Shown here piece by piece: positions 7,994-15,927 of a DNA stretch of 38,641 nt (the first letter of the stretch is position 1; every line of letters starts with the position of its first letter). A program made the position numbers and the translations under genes. Under the pieces are notes generated by a model. That model did no database searches, was not told the origin of the DNA, and saw only the letters and a list, made by a program, of their open reading frames with translations. The stretch comes from an uncultured Prevotellaceae bacterium (lineage in GTDB: Bacteria > Bacteroidota > Bacteroidia > Bacteroidales > Bacteroidaceae): the NCBI GenBank assembly GCA_900313615.1, contig OMRP01000021.1:1-38641 (forward strand), read 5' to 3'.

Positions 7994-9208
7994 ATGAATA
8001 CAAAAAATATTAGAATCGAAGACTACGACTACCCCCTTGCGGATGAGCGAATAGCGAAATTTCCGCTATCAAAAAGGGATGAATCCAAACTTCTCTGTTA
8101 TCGACATGGAGAAGTGGACGAACATTTGTTTCGCGACTTGCCAGAGTTGTTGCATGAAGGGTCTCTGTTGGTGTTCAACAACACAAAGGTAATCCAAGCG
8201 AGACTTCACTTCAGAAAAGCCACAGGTGCGCTTATCGAGGTGTTCCTTTTGGAGCCTGCAGCACCAAAAGAATATGAACAAATGTTTGTTTCCAAAGGAC
8301 ACTGTTCATGGTTCTGTATTGTAGGCAACCTGAAGAAATGGAAAGGTGAAACACTTCGAATGAATGTGGACCTAGGCGACGAGCAATGTACGCTTACCGC
8401 CAAGAGGGGAGAACAGTATCACACCAGTCATTGGGTGGATTTTGCATGGGACAATCCCAACGTTACATTTGCCGAGATACTTGACGCGGTGGGAGAGTTG
8501 CCAATTCCTCCATACTTGAAACGTGACACCCAGGAAAGCGACAAGACAACATATCAAACCGTTTACTCGAAGATAAAAGGGTCGGTGGCCGCTCCCACGG
8601 CAGGACTCCATTTCACAGAAGAAGTGTTGTCCCAGCTGAAGGAGAAAGGGTTTAACATGGAGGAACTAACGTTGCATGTTGGTGCGGGAACGTTTAAACC
8701 GGTAAAATCGGAAACCATCAACGACCACGAGATGCACTCTGAACACTTTGCTGTAAAGAAATCTACCATTTTGTCACTGCTGAGGCACACAGGCCATGTG
8801 GTGGCAGTTGGGACAACGAGTGTCCGCACTCTTGAGAGTCTGTATTACCTTGGAACGATGCTCATACGTCATGAAGGGGTAGGGGAAATATCATGGCATG
8901 TGCCACAGTGGATTCCTTATGAGACAGATGACAACATAACTGTGCAAGAGGCATTGAATGCTTTGGTGGATTATATGGCATGCCACGAGATGGATGTTCT
9001 TCATGCCTCTACACAGATTATTATAGCACCAGGGTATAAGTATAAGGTGGTGAACAACCTCATCACCAATTTCCATCAACCTAAGAGCACACTTCTACTC
9101 TTGGTAAGCGCTTTCGTAAATGGCGACTGGCATCGCATCTACGACTATGCTCTTTCACATGATTTCAGATTCTTAAGTTACGGCGATAGTTCTTTGCTCA
9201 TACCCTAA
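7994..9208 (+). CDS. queA: QueA, S-adenosylmethionine:tRNA ribosyltransferase-isomerase
   Basis: QueA transfers and isomerises the ribosyl group of SAM onto preQ1 in tRNA (position 34 of GUN anticodons) to give epoxyqueuosine. The 404-residue protein shows family signatures: the N-terminal DYDYPLADERIAKFPLSKRDESKLL, LLVFNNTKVIQARL, GSVAAPTAGLHFTEE, LHVGAGTFKPV, GTTSVRTLES and the C-terminal NLITNFHQPKSTLLLLVSAF. It is longer than the roughly 350 residues typical of Proteobacteria because of extra sequence in the middle; similar lengths are, to my knowledge, common in Bacteroidetes. An AAGAAAGG Shine-Dalgarno-like run precedes the ATG. It ends the bat transcription unit; queC, another queuosine gene, is separate at 15928. 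Confidence 0.95.
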   Translation: MNTKNIRIEDYDYPLADERIAKFPLSKRDESKLLCYRHGEVDEHLFRDLPELLHEGSLLVFNNTKVIQARLHFRKATGALIEVFLLEPAAPKEYEQMFVSKGHCSWFCIVGNLKKWKGETLRMNVDLGDEQCTLTAKRGEQYHTSHWVDFAWDNPNVTFAEILDAVGELPIPPYLKRDTQESDKTTYQTVYSKIKGSVAAPTAGLHFTEEVLSQLKEKGFNMEELTLHVGAGTFKPVKSETINDHEMHSEHFAVKKSTILSLLRHTGHVVAVGTTSVRTLESLYYLGTMLIRHEGVGEISWHVPQWIPYETDDNITVQEALNALVDYMACHEMDVLHASTQIIIAPGYKYKVVNNLITNFHQPKSTLLLLVSAFVNGDWHRIYDYALSHDFRFLSYGDSSLLIP

Positions 9209-9280
9209 ACATGTCGGCGAATGAACATTATATAAAGAACTAGATCTATCCCGTTTCTTTCACCTCATAACTCCTAAACA

Positions 9281-10408
9281 ATGAAAATAGGCGACAAAGT
9301 AAGATTTCTCAGTGATATAGGCGGCGGCATAATCGCCGGTTTTCAAGGAAAGAATATTGTTCTCGTCGAAGATGAGGACGGTTTCCAGATACCCACGGCC
9401 ATCAATGACGTGGTAGTGGTGACCACCGACGATTATAACATCGCGAAAGTTCACACAGAAGGAACTACACGTCGGCCTGTAGCTCCTGGCACAAAGACAG
9501 ACCCAGAACCCGAGCCGGCCGACAAACCTGTTACGTTTCGTAAGATGGCATATGAACGAAGGGGGGGCGATGTTTTGTCCCTCTATCTGGCCTTTGTGCC
9601 TATTGACATCAAAGCAATGACTACAACACGTTTCGAAGCATACCTGGTCAATGATTCCAACTACTATCTTCAATATGCGTTGCTGAAAGCGGAAAACAAC
9701 ACTTGGAACCTATGGTGCAATGGTGATGCTGAACCTAACACGAGTGTCTTTGTCGATGAGTTTGGCCATGAAGACCTCAATGACATGGAAAGGGTGGCCA
9801 TTCAAGCGTTTGCCTATAAACGTGACAAAAGCTTTCAGTTGAAGCCTGTAGTAAATGTCCAATTGAGGATAGATGCGAAGAAATTCTACAAACTCCATGC
9901 ATTCATGGAGAATGATTTCTTCGAAACACCTTCACTGCTTCATAATATCGTGGTTCGTGATGAAATGGCTAAGCCGCTGGTGGTTGACGCCAATCAATTG
10001 AAACGGGAGATGTATGCAAATCCAGAAACGGCAATTCACCAAACGGAGAAACCACAAAATGGGTATGTCCGTAGGTACGATGACGCACAAAGCAAAGGAA
10101 AGGCCCCACAAAGAACCACGCATGATGACGTAGTGGTGATAGACCTACATGCAGGAGAACTTCTCGAGACCACGGCAGGGATGTCGGCTGCTGATATTCT
10201 CAACTATCAATTAGAAGTGTTCAGAAAGACCCTCGCTCAATATGCCAAGAAAAAAGGACAAAAGGTGGTGTTCATACATGGCAAGGGTGAGGGAGTATTG
10301 CGCCAAGCTATCATTCATGAACTCAATTACAAATACAAACAATATCCTCACCAGGATGCTTCTTTCCGAGAATATGGATATGGAGCCACCCAGGTGACCA
10401 TTAAGTAA
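9281..10408 (+). CDS. DUF2027 domain protein with C-terminal Smr domain
   Basis: A 375-residue protein. The N-terminus (MKIGDKVRFLSDIGGGIIAGF... EDEDGFQIP) is the small beta domain typical of Bacteroidetes DUF2027 proteins, a central region of about 90-260 follows, and the C-terminal ~85 residues form an Smr domain with IDLHAGELLE and the VFIHGKGEGVLR motif. Smr domains are associated with nucleic-acid nicking or ribosome rescue-related cleavage (as in MutS2 C-termini), but the function of this family is unknown. There is no obvious signal peptide, so it is probably cytoplasmic. It is separated from queA by 72 bases without a clear TAnnTTTG element, and nadE begins 11 bases after its stop, suggesting an operon with nadE. 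Confidence 0.88.
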   Translation: MKIGDKVRFLSDIGGGIIAGFQGKNIVLVEDEDGFQIPTAINDVVVVTTDDYNIAKVHTEGTTRRPVAPGTKTDPEPEPADKPVTFRKMAYERRGGDVLSLYLAFVPIDIKAMTTTRFEAYLVNDSNYYLQYALLKAENNTWNLWCNGDAEPNTSVFVDEFGHEDLNDMERVAIQAFAYKRDKSFQLKPVVNVQLRIDAKKFYKLHAFMENDFFETPSLLHNIVVRDEMAKPLVVDANQLKREMYANPETAIHQTEKPQNGYVRRYDDAQSKGKAPQRTTHDDVVVIDLHAGELLETTAGMSAADILNYQLEVFRKTLAQYAKKKGQKVVFIHGKGEGVLRQAIIHELNYKYKQYPHQDASFREYGYGATQVTIK

Positions 10409-10419
10409 TAATACATGCC

Positions 10420-12402
10420 ATGAAATACGGATTCATAACAGTGGCGGCTGCAGTGCCGGAAGTGAAGGTGGCGGATTGCTCGTTCAACCTGCTACAAGTG
10501 GAAAACCTCATCGCGCAGGCGGAAGGGAAAGGAGTGGAGATCATAGTCTTTCCTGAGCTCTCTTTGACGGGATATACATGTCAGGACCTGTTCCGCCAAA
10601 ACCTGCTCATCGAACAGGCTGAAAATGCGCTGCTCATGTTGCTTGACTTCACGAGAAAACTCGATATCATTTCCATCGTTGGACTGCCCGTTGTGGTGGG
10701 CGGATTGTTGCTTAACTGTGCCGTGGTAGTACAGAAGGGCAAGATATTAGGTGTCGTGCCAAAAACATTCCTCCCAAACTATGGAGAATTCTACGAGAAA
10801 CGCTGGTTCGCGTCATCCCAAGACCTCCATCCCACAGAGATACGTTTTGCAGGAACGAGAATCATGGTTTCGGCAGCACCTCAACTGTTCCGGACTACTG
10901 ATGGCGCGTTGTTTGGCGTTGAGATATGCGAAGATGTATGGGCTCCCACTCCTCCAAGCAACGGATTGGCACTTGCTGGTGCGGAATTGGTGTTTAACTT
11001 GTCGGCAAGTGATGAACTGATAGGAAAGCATGATTATCTAAAGAGTTTGCTGGCGCAACAGAGTGCACGCACCATGACAGGCTATATTTACAGTGGGAGT
11101 GGCTACGGCGAGAGCACCCAAGACGTGGTTTATGGAGGCAATGCCATCATCTACGAGAATGGCAAAATGATTGCTGAAGGTGAAAGATTCTCTTTCGAAC
11201 CTCAGTTGGTTATCGCACAAGTTGATGTGGAACGGTTACGCTCCGAACGACGGGCCAATACAACCTTCGTCAACGCACAACGTCCCGATGCCTACGAGCG
11301 TAGGGCTTCAAAAGAGATGGTCATCGACTGCATACTGCCCGAAAATGTGTCTATATTGGAGGAAAATATTTCTCTTCTTCCATATCGCGAGGTCAATCCT
11401 CATCCGTTTATCCCTCAGAAAGAAAAAATGGTAGAGAGCTGCAATGAGATTTTCAATATCCAAGTAGCAGGTTTGGCCAAACGGGTACAACACACTAATT
11501 CCAAACGTCTTATTATTGGTGTAAGTGGTGGTCTCGATTCCACATTGGCTCTGCTCGTATGTGTGAAGACCTTTGACAAGTTAAAGATAGACCGCAAAGG
11601 TATAATAGGAGTGACAATGCCAGGCTTTGGTACCACTGACCGTACGCATAACAATGCCGTAGACCTGATGCAATCGCTTGGAATCACCATGATGGAGGTG
11701 AATATTGCCGCGGCAGTTTCGCAACATTTCAGTGACATCGGGCATGATCCGACGATACATGATGTGACGTACGAGAATTCACAGGCGCGTGAACGTACCC
11801 AGATATTGATGGACCTGAGTAACCAACTGGGTGGACTGGTTGTTGGTACGGGTGACCTTTCTGAACTTGCGCTTGGATGGGCGACTTATAATGGGGATCA
11901 CATGTCAATGTATGGGGTGAATGCGAGCATACCGAAAACACTTATCCAATACTTGGTTCGCTATGTGGCTGCAGAAGAAGTAGACGAACAGTCGGCGAAG
12001 ACCCTTCTCGATATCGTCGACACGCCCATCAGCCCGGAACTTATTCCCGCTGATGAGGACGGGAACATCAAACAAAAGACGGAAGACCTTGTAGGGCCCT
12101 ATGAATTGCATGATTTCTTTCTCTATTATATGCTACGCTATGGCTTCCGACCATCCAAAATATATATGTTAGCCAAAAAGGCCTTTGGCGGCACACAAAA
12201 TGATGTGGCAAAATACGACGATGAAACGATTAAGAAATGGCTCACTACGTTTGTTCGTCGTTTCTTCAACCAACAGTTTAAACGTTCGTGTTTGCCCGAT
12301 GGTCCCAAAGTAGGTTCTGTAAGTCTCTCGCCACGAGGCGACTGGCGCATGCCTTCCGATGCCACTTCGACAGGGTGGCTGCGCGAATGCGAACAGTTAT
12401 AA
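10420..12402 (+). CDS. nadE: Glutamine-dependent NAD+ synthetase
   Basis: A 660-residue two-domain enzyme converting nicotinic acid adenine dinucleotide to NAD+ with glutamine as nitrogen donor. The N-terminal nitrilase-type glutaminase (about 1-300) has its catalytic triad: Glu46 in FPELSLTG, Lys115 in VPKTFLPN and Cys170 in GVEICEDVW. The C-terminal synthetase domain (about 335-650) has the PP-loop SGGLDST starting at 369, then GTGDLSELALGW and the YGDHMSMYG-like segment (YNGDHMSMYGVN). Length and domain order match the long, glutamine-using NadE class. It is the last gene before the tRNA unit, 84 bases upstream of the tRNA promoter. Confidence 0.96.
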   Translation: MKYGFITVAAAVPEVKVADCSFNLLQVENLIAQAEGKGVEIIVFPELSLTGYTCQDLFRQNLLIEQAENALLMLLDFTRKLDIISIVGLPVVVGGLLLNCAVVVQKGKILGVVPKTFLPNYGEFYEKRWFASSQDLHPTEIRFAGTRIMVSAAPQLFRTTDGALFGVEICEDVWAPTPPSNGLALAGAELVFNLSASDELIGKHDYLKSLLAQQSARTMTGYIYSGSGYGESTQDVVYGGNAIIYENGKMIAEGERFSFEPQLVIAQVDVERLRSERRANTTFVNAQRPDAYERRASKEMVIDCILPENVSILEENISLLPYREVNPHPFIPQKEKMVESCNEIFNIQVAGLAKRVQHTNSKRLIIGVSGGLDSTLALLVCVKTFDKLKIDRKGIIGVTMPGFGTTDRTHNNAVDLMQSLGITMMEVNIAAAVSQHFSDIGHDPTIHDVTYENSQARERTQILMDLSNQLGGLVVGTGDLSELALGWATYNGDHMSMYGVNASIPKTLIQYLVRYVAAEEVDEQSAKTLLDIVDTPISPELIPADEDGNIKQKTEDLVGPYELHDFFLYYMLRYGFRPSKIYMLAKKAFGGTQNDVAKYDDETIKKWLTTFVRRFFNQQFKRSCLPDGPKVGSVSLSPRGDWRMPSDATSTGWLRECEQL

Positions 12403-12486
12403 TGTGTCTGTCACAAAGCAACGTATTGGTATACTAGCAACAATTTCAGTAGCCACTTGTTTTTTTGAAAAAAATACAAGGAAAAA

Positions 12487-12518
12487 TTTGGTGTTGTGAA
12501 AAAATACCATTACCTTTG
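12487..12518 (+). promoter_or_regulatory. Bacteroidetes-type promoter for the tRNA pair
   Basis: TTTG at 12487-12490 and TACCTTTG at 12511-12518 are separated by 20 bases, matching the Bacteroidetes -33/-7 consensus (TTTG, 19-21 bases, TAnnTTTG). Transcription would begin near 12525, about 36 bases before tRNA-Ser. Confidence 0.75.
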
Positions 12519-12560
12519 CACCGCATTTTAGAGAAAATGCTACGGTATGTAACCGGGATT

Positions 12561-12647
12561 GGAAGTTTGGGTGAGTGGCTGAAACCAGCAGTTTGCTAAA
12601 CTGCCGTGCGGGTTACCGTACCGGGGGTTCGAATCCCCCAGCTTCCG
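12561..12647 (+). tRNA. tRNA-Ser (anticodon GCT)
   Basis: An 87-base cloverleaf. The acceptor stem GGAAGTT pairs with AGCTTCC (one G-T wobble) with discriminator G at 12647. The anticodon stem GCAGT/ACTGC at 12588-12604 encloses loop TTGCTAA, with GCT at 12595-12597. A long variable arm (class II, as expected for Ser) precedes the T arm GGGGG-TTCGAAT-CCCCC. The anticodon reads AGC/AGU codons. CCA is not encoded. Confidence 0.95.
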
Positions 12648-12668
12648 CTTGGGGATAGATACCGAAAA

Positions 12669-12740
12669 GGTGGATTCATCTAATGGTTAGGATACAAGAT
12701 TCTCAATCTTGGCATAGGGGTTCGATTCCCCTATCCACTA
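12669..12740 (+). tRNA. tRNA-Glu (anticodon CTC)
   Basis: A 72-base cloverleaf. The acceptor stem GGTGGAT pairs with ATCCACT (G1-T72 wobble), discriminator A at 12740. The anticodon stem CAAGA/TCTTG at 12695-12711 encloses TTCTCAA, with CTC at 12702-12704, reading GAG. The T arm is AGGGG-TTCGATT-CCCCT. The D-arm sequence (TCATCTAATGGTTAGGAT) is of the Glu type. CCA is not encoded. It lies 21 bases after tRNA-Ser and is probably processed from the same transcript. Confidence 0.93.
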
Positions 12741-12744
12741 CATT

Positions 12745-12775
12745 ATCCCTTGTAAATCACCGATTTACAAGGGAT
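12745..12775 (+). terminator. Rho-independent terminator of the tRNA unit
   Basis: A perfect 14-base-pair stem, ATCCCTTGTAAATC (12745-12758) and its exact complement (12762-12775), has a 3-base loop ACC and is followed by a T-rich tail TCTTTTATTCTTTTATTT. It starts 5 bases after tRNA-Glu. Confidence 0.9.
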
Positions 12776-12834
12776 TCTTTTATTCTTTTATTTAATGGAA
12801 TTCTTTTCGTTTTAGTAAAAAGTAGTCTGTTTAT

Positions 12835-12865
12835 TTTGTTCTGCAAGCGTTTTTCCGTACCTTTG
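12835..12865 (+). promoter_or_regulatory. Promoter for the second PAP2 gene and trmO
   Basis: TTTG at 12835-12838 and TACCTTTG at 12858-12865 with 19-base spacing fit the Bacteroidetes promoter consensus. The predicted start near 12872 gives a leader of about 22 bases before the ATG at 12894. Confidence 0.7.
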
Positions 12866-12893
12866 CACTTCAAAAGTATACCGACTGAAGCAA

Positions 12894-13583
12894 ATGATAT
12901 TATTTGTAACGCTCACTTCGTTGTTGCAACATCTTATTGACCTCGACACAGCACTGTTGCTTGAGGTCAACAGCCATCATTCTGCTTTTTTCGATGTCTT
13001 TATGCCACTATACAGTGGCAAATGGGTATGGGTGCCTTTCTATATAAGTTTAGCCTTTGTCATAGCAAGAAACTATTCATGGAAAGCCACAATATTGGCG
13101 TTGCTTACGGCTGCCGTCATTATCGTTTTTAGCGACCAAGTGTCTGCCCACTGGATACGTCCTGAGATTGAAAGGTTGCGACCAAGCAACTTGGAAAACC
13201 CCATATCCGAAACAATTCATATAGTCAACGGCTATAGAGGGGGGAGTTACAGTTTCCCATCGGCACATGCGGCCAACTCATGGGCTTTGGTCACCTATAT
13301 CATCTTATTGTTCCGGCGCAGATGGCTGTCGTTGCTCATGGTGATTTGGGCGGTGTTGATGTGCTATTCACGAATGTACCTAGGCGTCCATTATATGGGT
13401 GACCTATTGGCAGGAATGGCGATAGGTGCTATTGGTGCGTTGATACTATATTGGGCTTTTTCGACTTTCAGCCACCAAAAAACACCTGCTCGTGTGCGCA
13501 GTATTTGGGCTCCAATTGCCACCGGTTGTTTAACCGTGTTGGTATTCCTGGTTATTTCGGCCGTTGTATCATTGTCCACATGA
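12894..13583 (+). CDS. PAP2-family membrane phosphatase (second copy)
   Basis: A 229-residue multi-TM protein of the same family and length as the gene at 7298. Motifs: RPEIERLRP (a Kx6RP site with Arg89 in place of Lys), SFPSAHA (PSGH-like, Ala for Gly; His125) and SRMYLGVHYMGD (SRx5Hx3D intact; Arg160, His166, Asp170). The likely role is dephosphorylation of a lipid phosphate or pyrophosphate at the membrane; the substrate is not determinable here. Its stop overlaps the trmO start (ATGA at 13580-13583), so translation is likely coupled. Similarity to the first PAP2 is clear around motifs 2 and 3 (SAHAAN, YLGMH/YLGVH) but low elsewhere, so these are old paralogues and not a recent duplication. 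Confidence 0.9.
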   Translation: MILFVTLTSLLQHLIDLDTALLLEVNSHHSAFFDVFMPLYSGKWVWVPFYISLAFVIARNYSWKATILALLTAAVIIVFSDQVSAHWIRPEIERLRPSNLENPISETIHIVNGYRGGSYSFPSAHAANSWALVTYIILLFRRRWLSLLMVIWAVLMCYSRMYLGVHYMGDLLAGMAIGAIGALILYWAFSTFSHQKTPARVRSIWAPIATGCLTVLVFLVISAVVSLST

Positions 13584-14257
13584 CCATTCTTCCCATAGCC
13601 CATTTCCATTCTCCGTTTACTTCTAAGTTTGGCATTCCCAAACAGAGCGGACTGGTAACGAACATTCCTGGACGTATTGTGTTTGTTCCCCAATGGCGCA
13701 ATGTAGATGCATTGAGAGGCATTGATGGATTTGACTATCTATGGTTGATTTGGGAGTTTTCCGCCAATCGCCATGCCACATCCAGTCCTGTAGTTCGTCC
13801 TCCACGATTGGGTGGAAACCAGTCAGTAGGCGTCTTTGCATCGCGTTCCCCATTCCGTCCCAACCCATTGGGACTGTCTGCTGTCCGTTTACAGAAGGTG
13901 GAGTGGGAGAGTGCCGAAGGACCGGTGCTTCATGTACAAGGCGCAGATTTAATGGACGGCACACCGATTTACGATGTCAAGCCTTATGTGGAATATGCCG
14001 ACAGTCACGCAGGTATACGGAGCGGTTTCGTCGACACTCATCAGTGGCAGTCGTTACAGGTTGTTTTCCCCGATGAACTACAATCGAAGATACCTACCCA
14101 TTTATACGATTCACTTGTCGAAACCCTTTCACTAGACCCTAGACCAGCCTACCAAAAAGACCCCCAAAAGGTATATGGTATGCCTTTCGGGGGGTATGAT
14201 GTGCGTTTCACCGTGGATGGAAACATTCTTACCGTTATCGAAATCGTTTTACTCTAG
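13580..14257 (+). CDS. trmO: TrmO, tRNA (t6A37) N6-methyltransferase
   Basis: A 225-residue member of the TsaA/TrmO family, which uses SAM to methylate N6-threonylcarbamoyladenosine at position 37 of certain tRNAs. Signatures include the N-terminal PIAHFHSPFTSKFGIPKQ, LRGIDGFDYLWLIWEF, the FASRSPFRPNPLGLS segment and DGTPIYDVKPYV. The start is set at 13580 because the ATGA overlaps the PAP2 stop and the following residues begin the conserved domain; upstream in-frame codons lie inside the PAP2 gene. It converges on the GH28 gene, with 33 bases between the two stop codons. Confidence 0.93.
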   Translation: MTILPIAHFHSPFTSKFGIPKQSGLVTNIPGRIVFVPQWRNVDALRGIDGFDYLWLIWEFSANRHATSSPVVRPPRLGGNQSVGVFASRSPFRPNPLGLSAVRLQKVEWESAEGPVLHVQGADLMDGTPIYDVKPYVEYADSHAGIRSGFVDTHQWQSLQVVFPDELQSKIPTHLYDSLVETLSLDPRPAYQKDPQKVYGMPFGGYDVRFTVDGNILTVIEIVLL

Positions 14258-14265
14258 GTGAAGAT

Positions 14266-14302
14266 ATTCCACTTTTATTCTTTTACCCTTTTACTTTTTA
14301 AA
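14266..14302 (-). repeat. Octamer repeat RRGTAAAA, site 1
   Basis: Read on the minus strand from the end of the GH28 gene, the sequence runs as consecutive octamers AAGTAAAA, GGGTAAAA, GAATAAAA and GTGGAATA. The TAA of the first unit is the GH28 stop codon. The same pattern recurs at 16596 and 30178; see findings. Confidence 0.75.
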
Positions 14303-15700
14303 CGTCTCCAACCGTACATTTTTCATGGTTACTCCACAGGCGGCATCGATGTCCGTTCCATTTTTCGTATAGAAAAAGATAGCGTCTTGCACTGTTATGT
14401 CGTGTATCATCCCTTCTTCCCCATGTGCGGCGATGGCAGTCTTGCATCCACGGCAAACGATGTTGCTAATGTGGATGTCGCCGAAGTCAGGCACATATTC
14501 CAACTTTTTCTTGCTGTCATCTTTCTTTGCTCCCACATGGTTGTCCCAATAGGTGGTCTCGAAAATGATGGCCTCGCCACGAATATCACTCATGGTGATG
14601 TCGCTGATATTGATGTTTTCCGTCTTGCCACCACGCCCAATGGCACTCTTAAAGCGCAAGCCTGTGTCGGTACCGCTAAACAAGCAGCGACGTACCACGA
14701 TGTTTTTCATACCTCCGGAAAATTCACTGCCGATAACGAAACCTCCGTGAGCATGGTAGACTGTATTGTCCTGGATAAGGATGTTTTCGCATGGACCGCT
14801 CTTCTCACCTGCCGCGCCGGCGCCACCTTTCATACAGATGCCGTCGTCGCCTGCATCAATCACATTGTTGACGATAAGTACATTTTTGCAGTTGCCGATG
14901 TCGATAGCGTCACCATTCTGTGCGTTCCAAGGACAACGCACCGTCACACCGTCAATCACCACATCCTTGCAACGTTGAGGCACGATATGGAAGCGGGGGG
15001 AGTTCTGGACGGTCACGCCACTGATCCTCACCCTCTCACATTCCGTAAGACGTATCAGGTGGGCGCGCATTCGTTCCTGCGCTTCTGCCGTGGAAGCAAT
15101 GTCGTCGAAATGATGGAGTTTGAAGGGATACCATAACTGTCCGTTATCTGCTACCGTACCTCCCATGTCATTGTAGTCTTTCCATTCCACGTCACTCACT
15201 TTGCCACGTTTCACGGGACGCCACCACTCACCATTACCGTCGATGGTGCCTTCGCCACTGATGCTGATATCATGACGTTTTGAAGCACTGATGCCTGGTT
15301 CAGCACGCTCTTTCATCTCACCTGTGGCAGCGTCCTTCTTTACCGCTACTGCTTTGTCGGGAGAAAAAGCCAATACGGCGTTACGCTCGAGGTGTAGATC
15401 AACTCCATCCTTCAATGTTATAGGCCCCGTGAGCCAAATACCAGCTTCCACCACCACATGACCTCCACCTTGTTTGGCCACATCATTGATGGCCTTTTGC
15501 AACTTCTCGGTCACTAATGTCACGCCATCGCCCACGACACCATAGTCAGTCAACTTCACCGTCCTGTCAGGAATAACCGGTGTGTTCACCAAAGGCATAT
15601 CCACAGGTAAGTTCTCATAATACCGAGCATAGTCTTGAGCCCATGCTTCTATGCCTGACAACAACAACGCCAAGGCCATTCCAAATAGTTTCTTGTTCAT
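14291..15700 (-). CDS. Glycoside hydrolase family 28 (polygalacturonase-like), secreted
   Basis: A 469-residue exported protein with a signal peptide of about 22 residues ending AWAQ. The mature part is a right-handed beta-helix of the GH28 type: TDYGVVGDG near 51-59, GEGTIDGNGEWW at 149-160, then the active-site series NGDAID (262-267), GDDGICMK (284-291), HGG (318-320) and RFK (349-351), corresponding to the NTD, DD, GHG and RIK motifs with the catalytic aspartates in place. GH28 enzymes hydrolyse galacturonan or rhamnogalacturonan linkages in pectin; the exact linkage cannot be inferred. It is not embedded in a SusCD-type locus in this window. The last residues (ETFKK) and the stop run into the octamer repeat. 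Divergent from queC. Confidence 0.92.
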   Translation of the reverse strand: MNKKLFGMALALLLSGIEAWAQDYARYYENLPVDMPLVNTPVIPDRTVKLTDYGVVGDGVTLVTEKLQKAINDVAKQGGGHVVVEAGIWLTGPITLKDGVDLHLERNAVLAFSPDKAVAVKKDAATGEMKERAEPGISASKRHDISISGEGTIDGNGEWWRPVKRGKVSDVEWKDYNDMGGTVADNGQLWYPFKLHHFDDIASTAEAQERMRAHLIRLTECERVRISGVTVQNSPRFHIVPQRCKDVVIDGVTVRCPWNAQNGDAIDIGNCKNVLIVNNVIDAGDDGICMKGGAGAAGEKSGPCENILIQDNTVYHAHGGFVIGSEFSGGMKNIVVRRCLFSGTDTGLRFKSAIGRGGKTENINISDITMSDIRGEAIIFETTYWDNHVGAKKDDSKKKLEYVPDFGDIHISNIVCRGCKTAIAAHGEEGMIHDITVQDAIFFYTKNGTDIDAACGVTMKNVRLETFKK

Positions 15701-15765
15701 TTGATTTGTCTGTTTATAAGTTTCTAGGTATAAGTAATATATACTTTGTAGTTTGTTTGCGTTGA

Positions 15766-15799
15766 CAAAAGTACGGAAAAATCTTCAATTAACAGCAAT
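15766..15799 (-). promoter_or_regulatory. Predicted promoter for the GH28 gene
   Basis: On the minus strand, TACTTTTG (15773-15766) matches the -7 TAnnTTTG element, with ATTG at 15799-15796 as a possible -33 element at 22-base spacing. Predicted leader of about 58 bases. Confidence 0.5.
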
Positions 15800-15888
15800 T
15801 ACCAGTATTGAAAAAAAGAAAAAATGTAAAATTACTATTATAAGAAAGTTTTTCGCGGAAAAAACTCATCAGTTTCCGAAAAAAAACA

Positions 15889-15896
15889 TATTTTTG
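15889..15896 (+). promoter_or_regulatory. Possible -7 element for queC
   Basis: TATTTTTG fits TAnnTTTG and would give a leader of about 25 bases. No clear TTTG-type -33 element is seen at the right distance, so the call rests on one element. I saw no preQ1 riboswitch-like structure in this leader. Confidence 0.4.
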
Positions 15897-15927
15897 CGGT
15901 TATTCAAGATAATATGCCATTTTCATC

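Noticed and set aside
12456-12480. CTTG-T7/A7-CAAG inverted repeat after nadE as a terminator
   Set aside because: The stem is almost only A-T pairs and has no separate T tail, so it is too weak to call.
12683-12940. 85-residue plus-strand ORF
   Set aside because: It overlaps tRNA-Glu, the terminator and the PAP2 promoter.
14258-15136. 292-residue plus-strand ORF across the GH28 gene
   Set aside because: It lies antisense within a gene with clear catalytic motifs, has no family resemblance, and begins just after the trmO stop by chance.
15774-15927. preQ1 riboswitch ahead of queC
   Set aside because: The leader is A/T-rich and lacks a C-rich pseudoknot-type hairpin; none was seen ahead of queA either.
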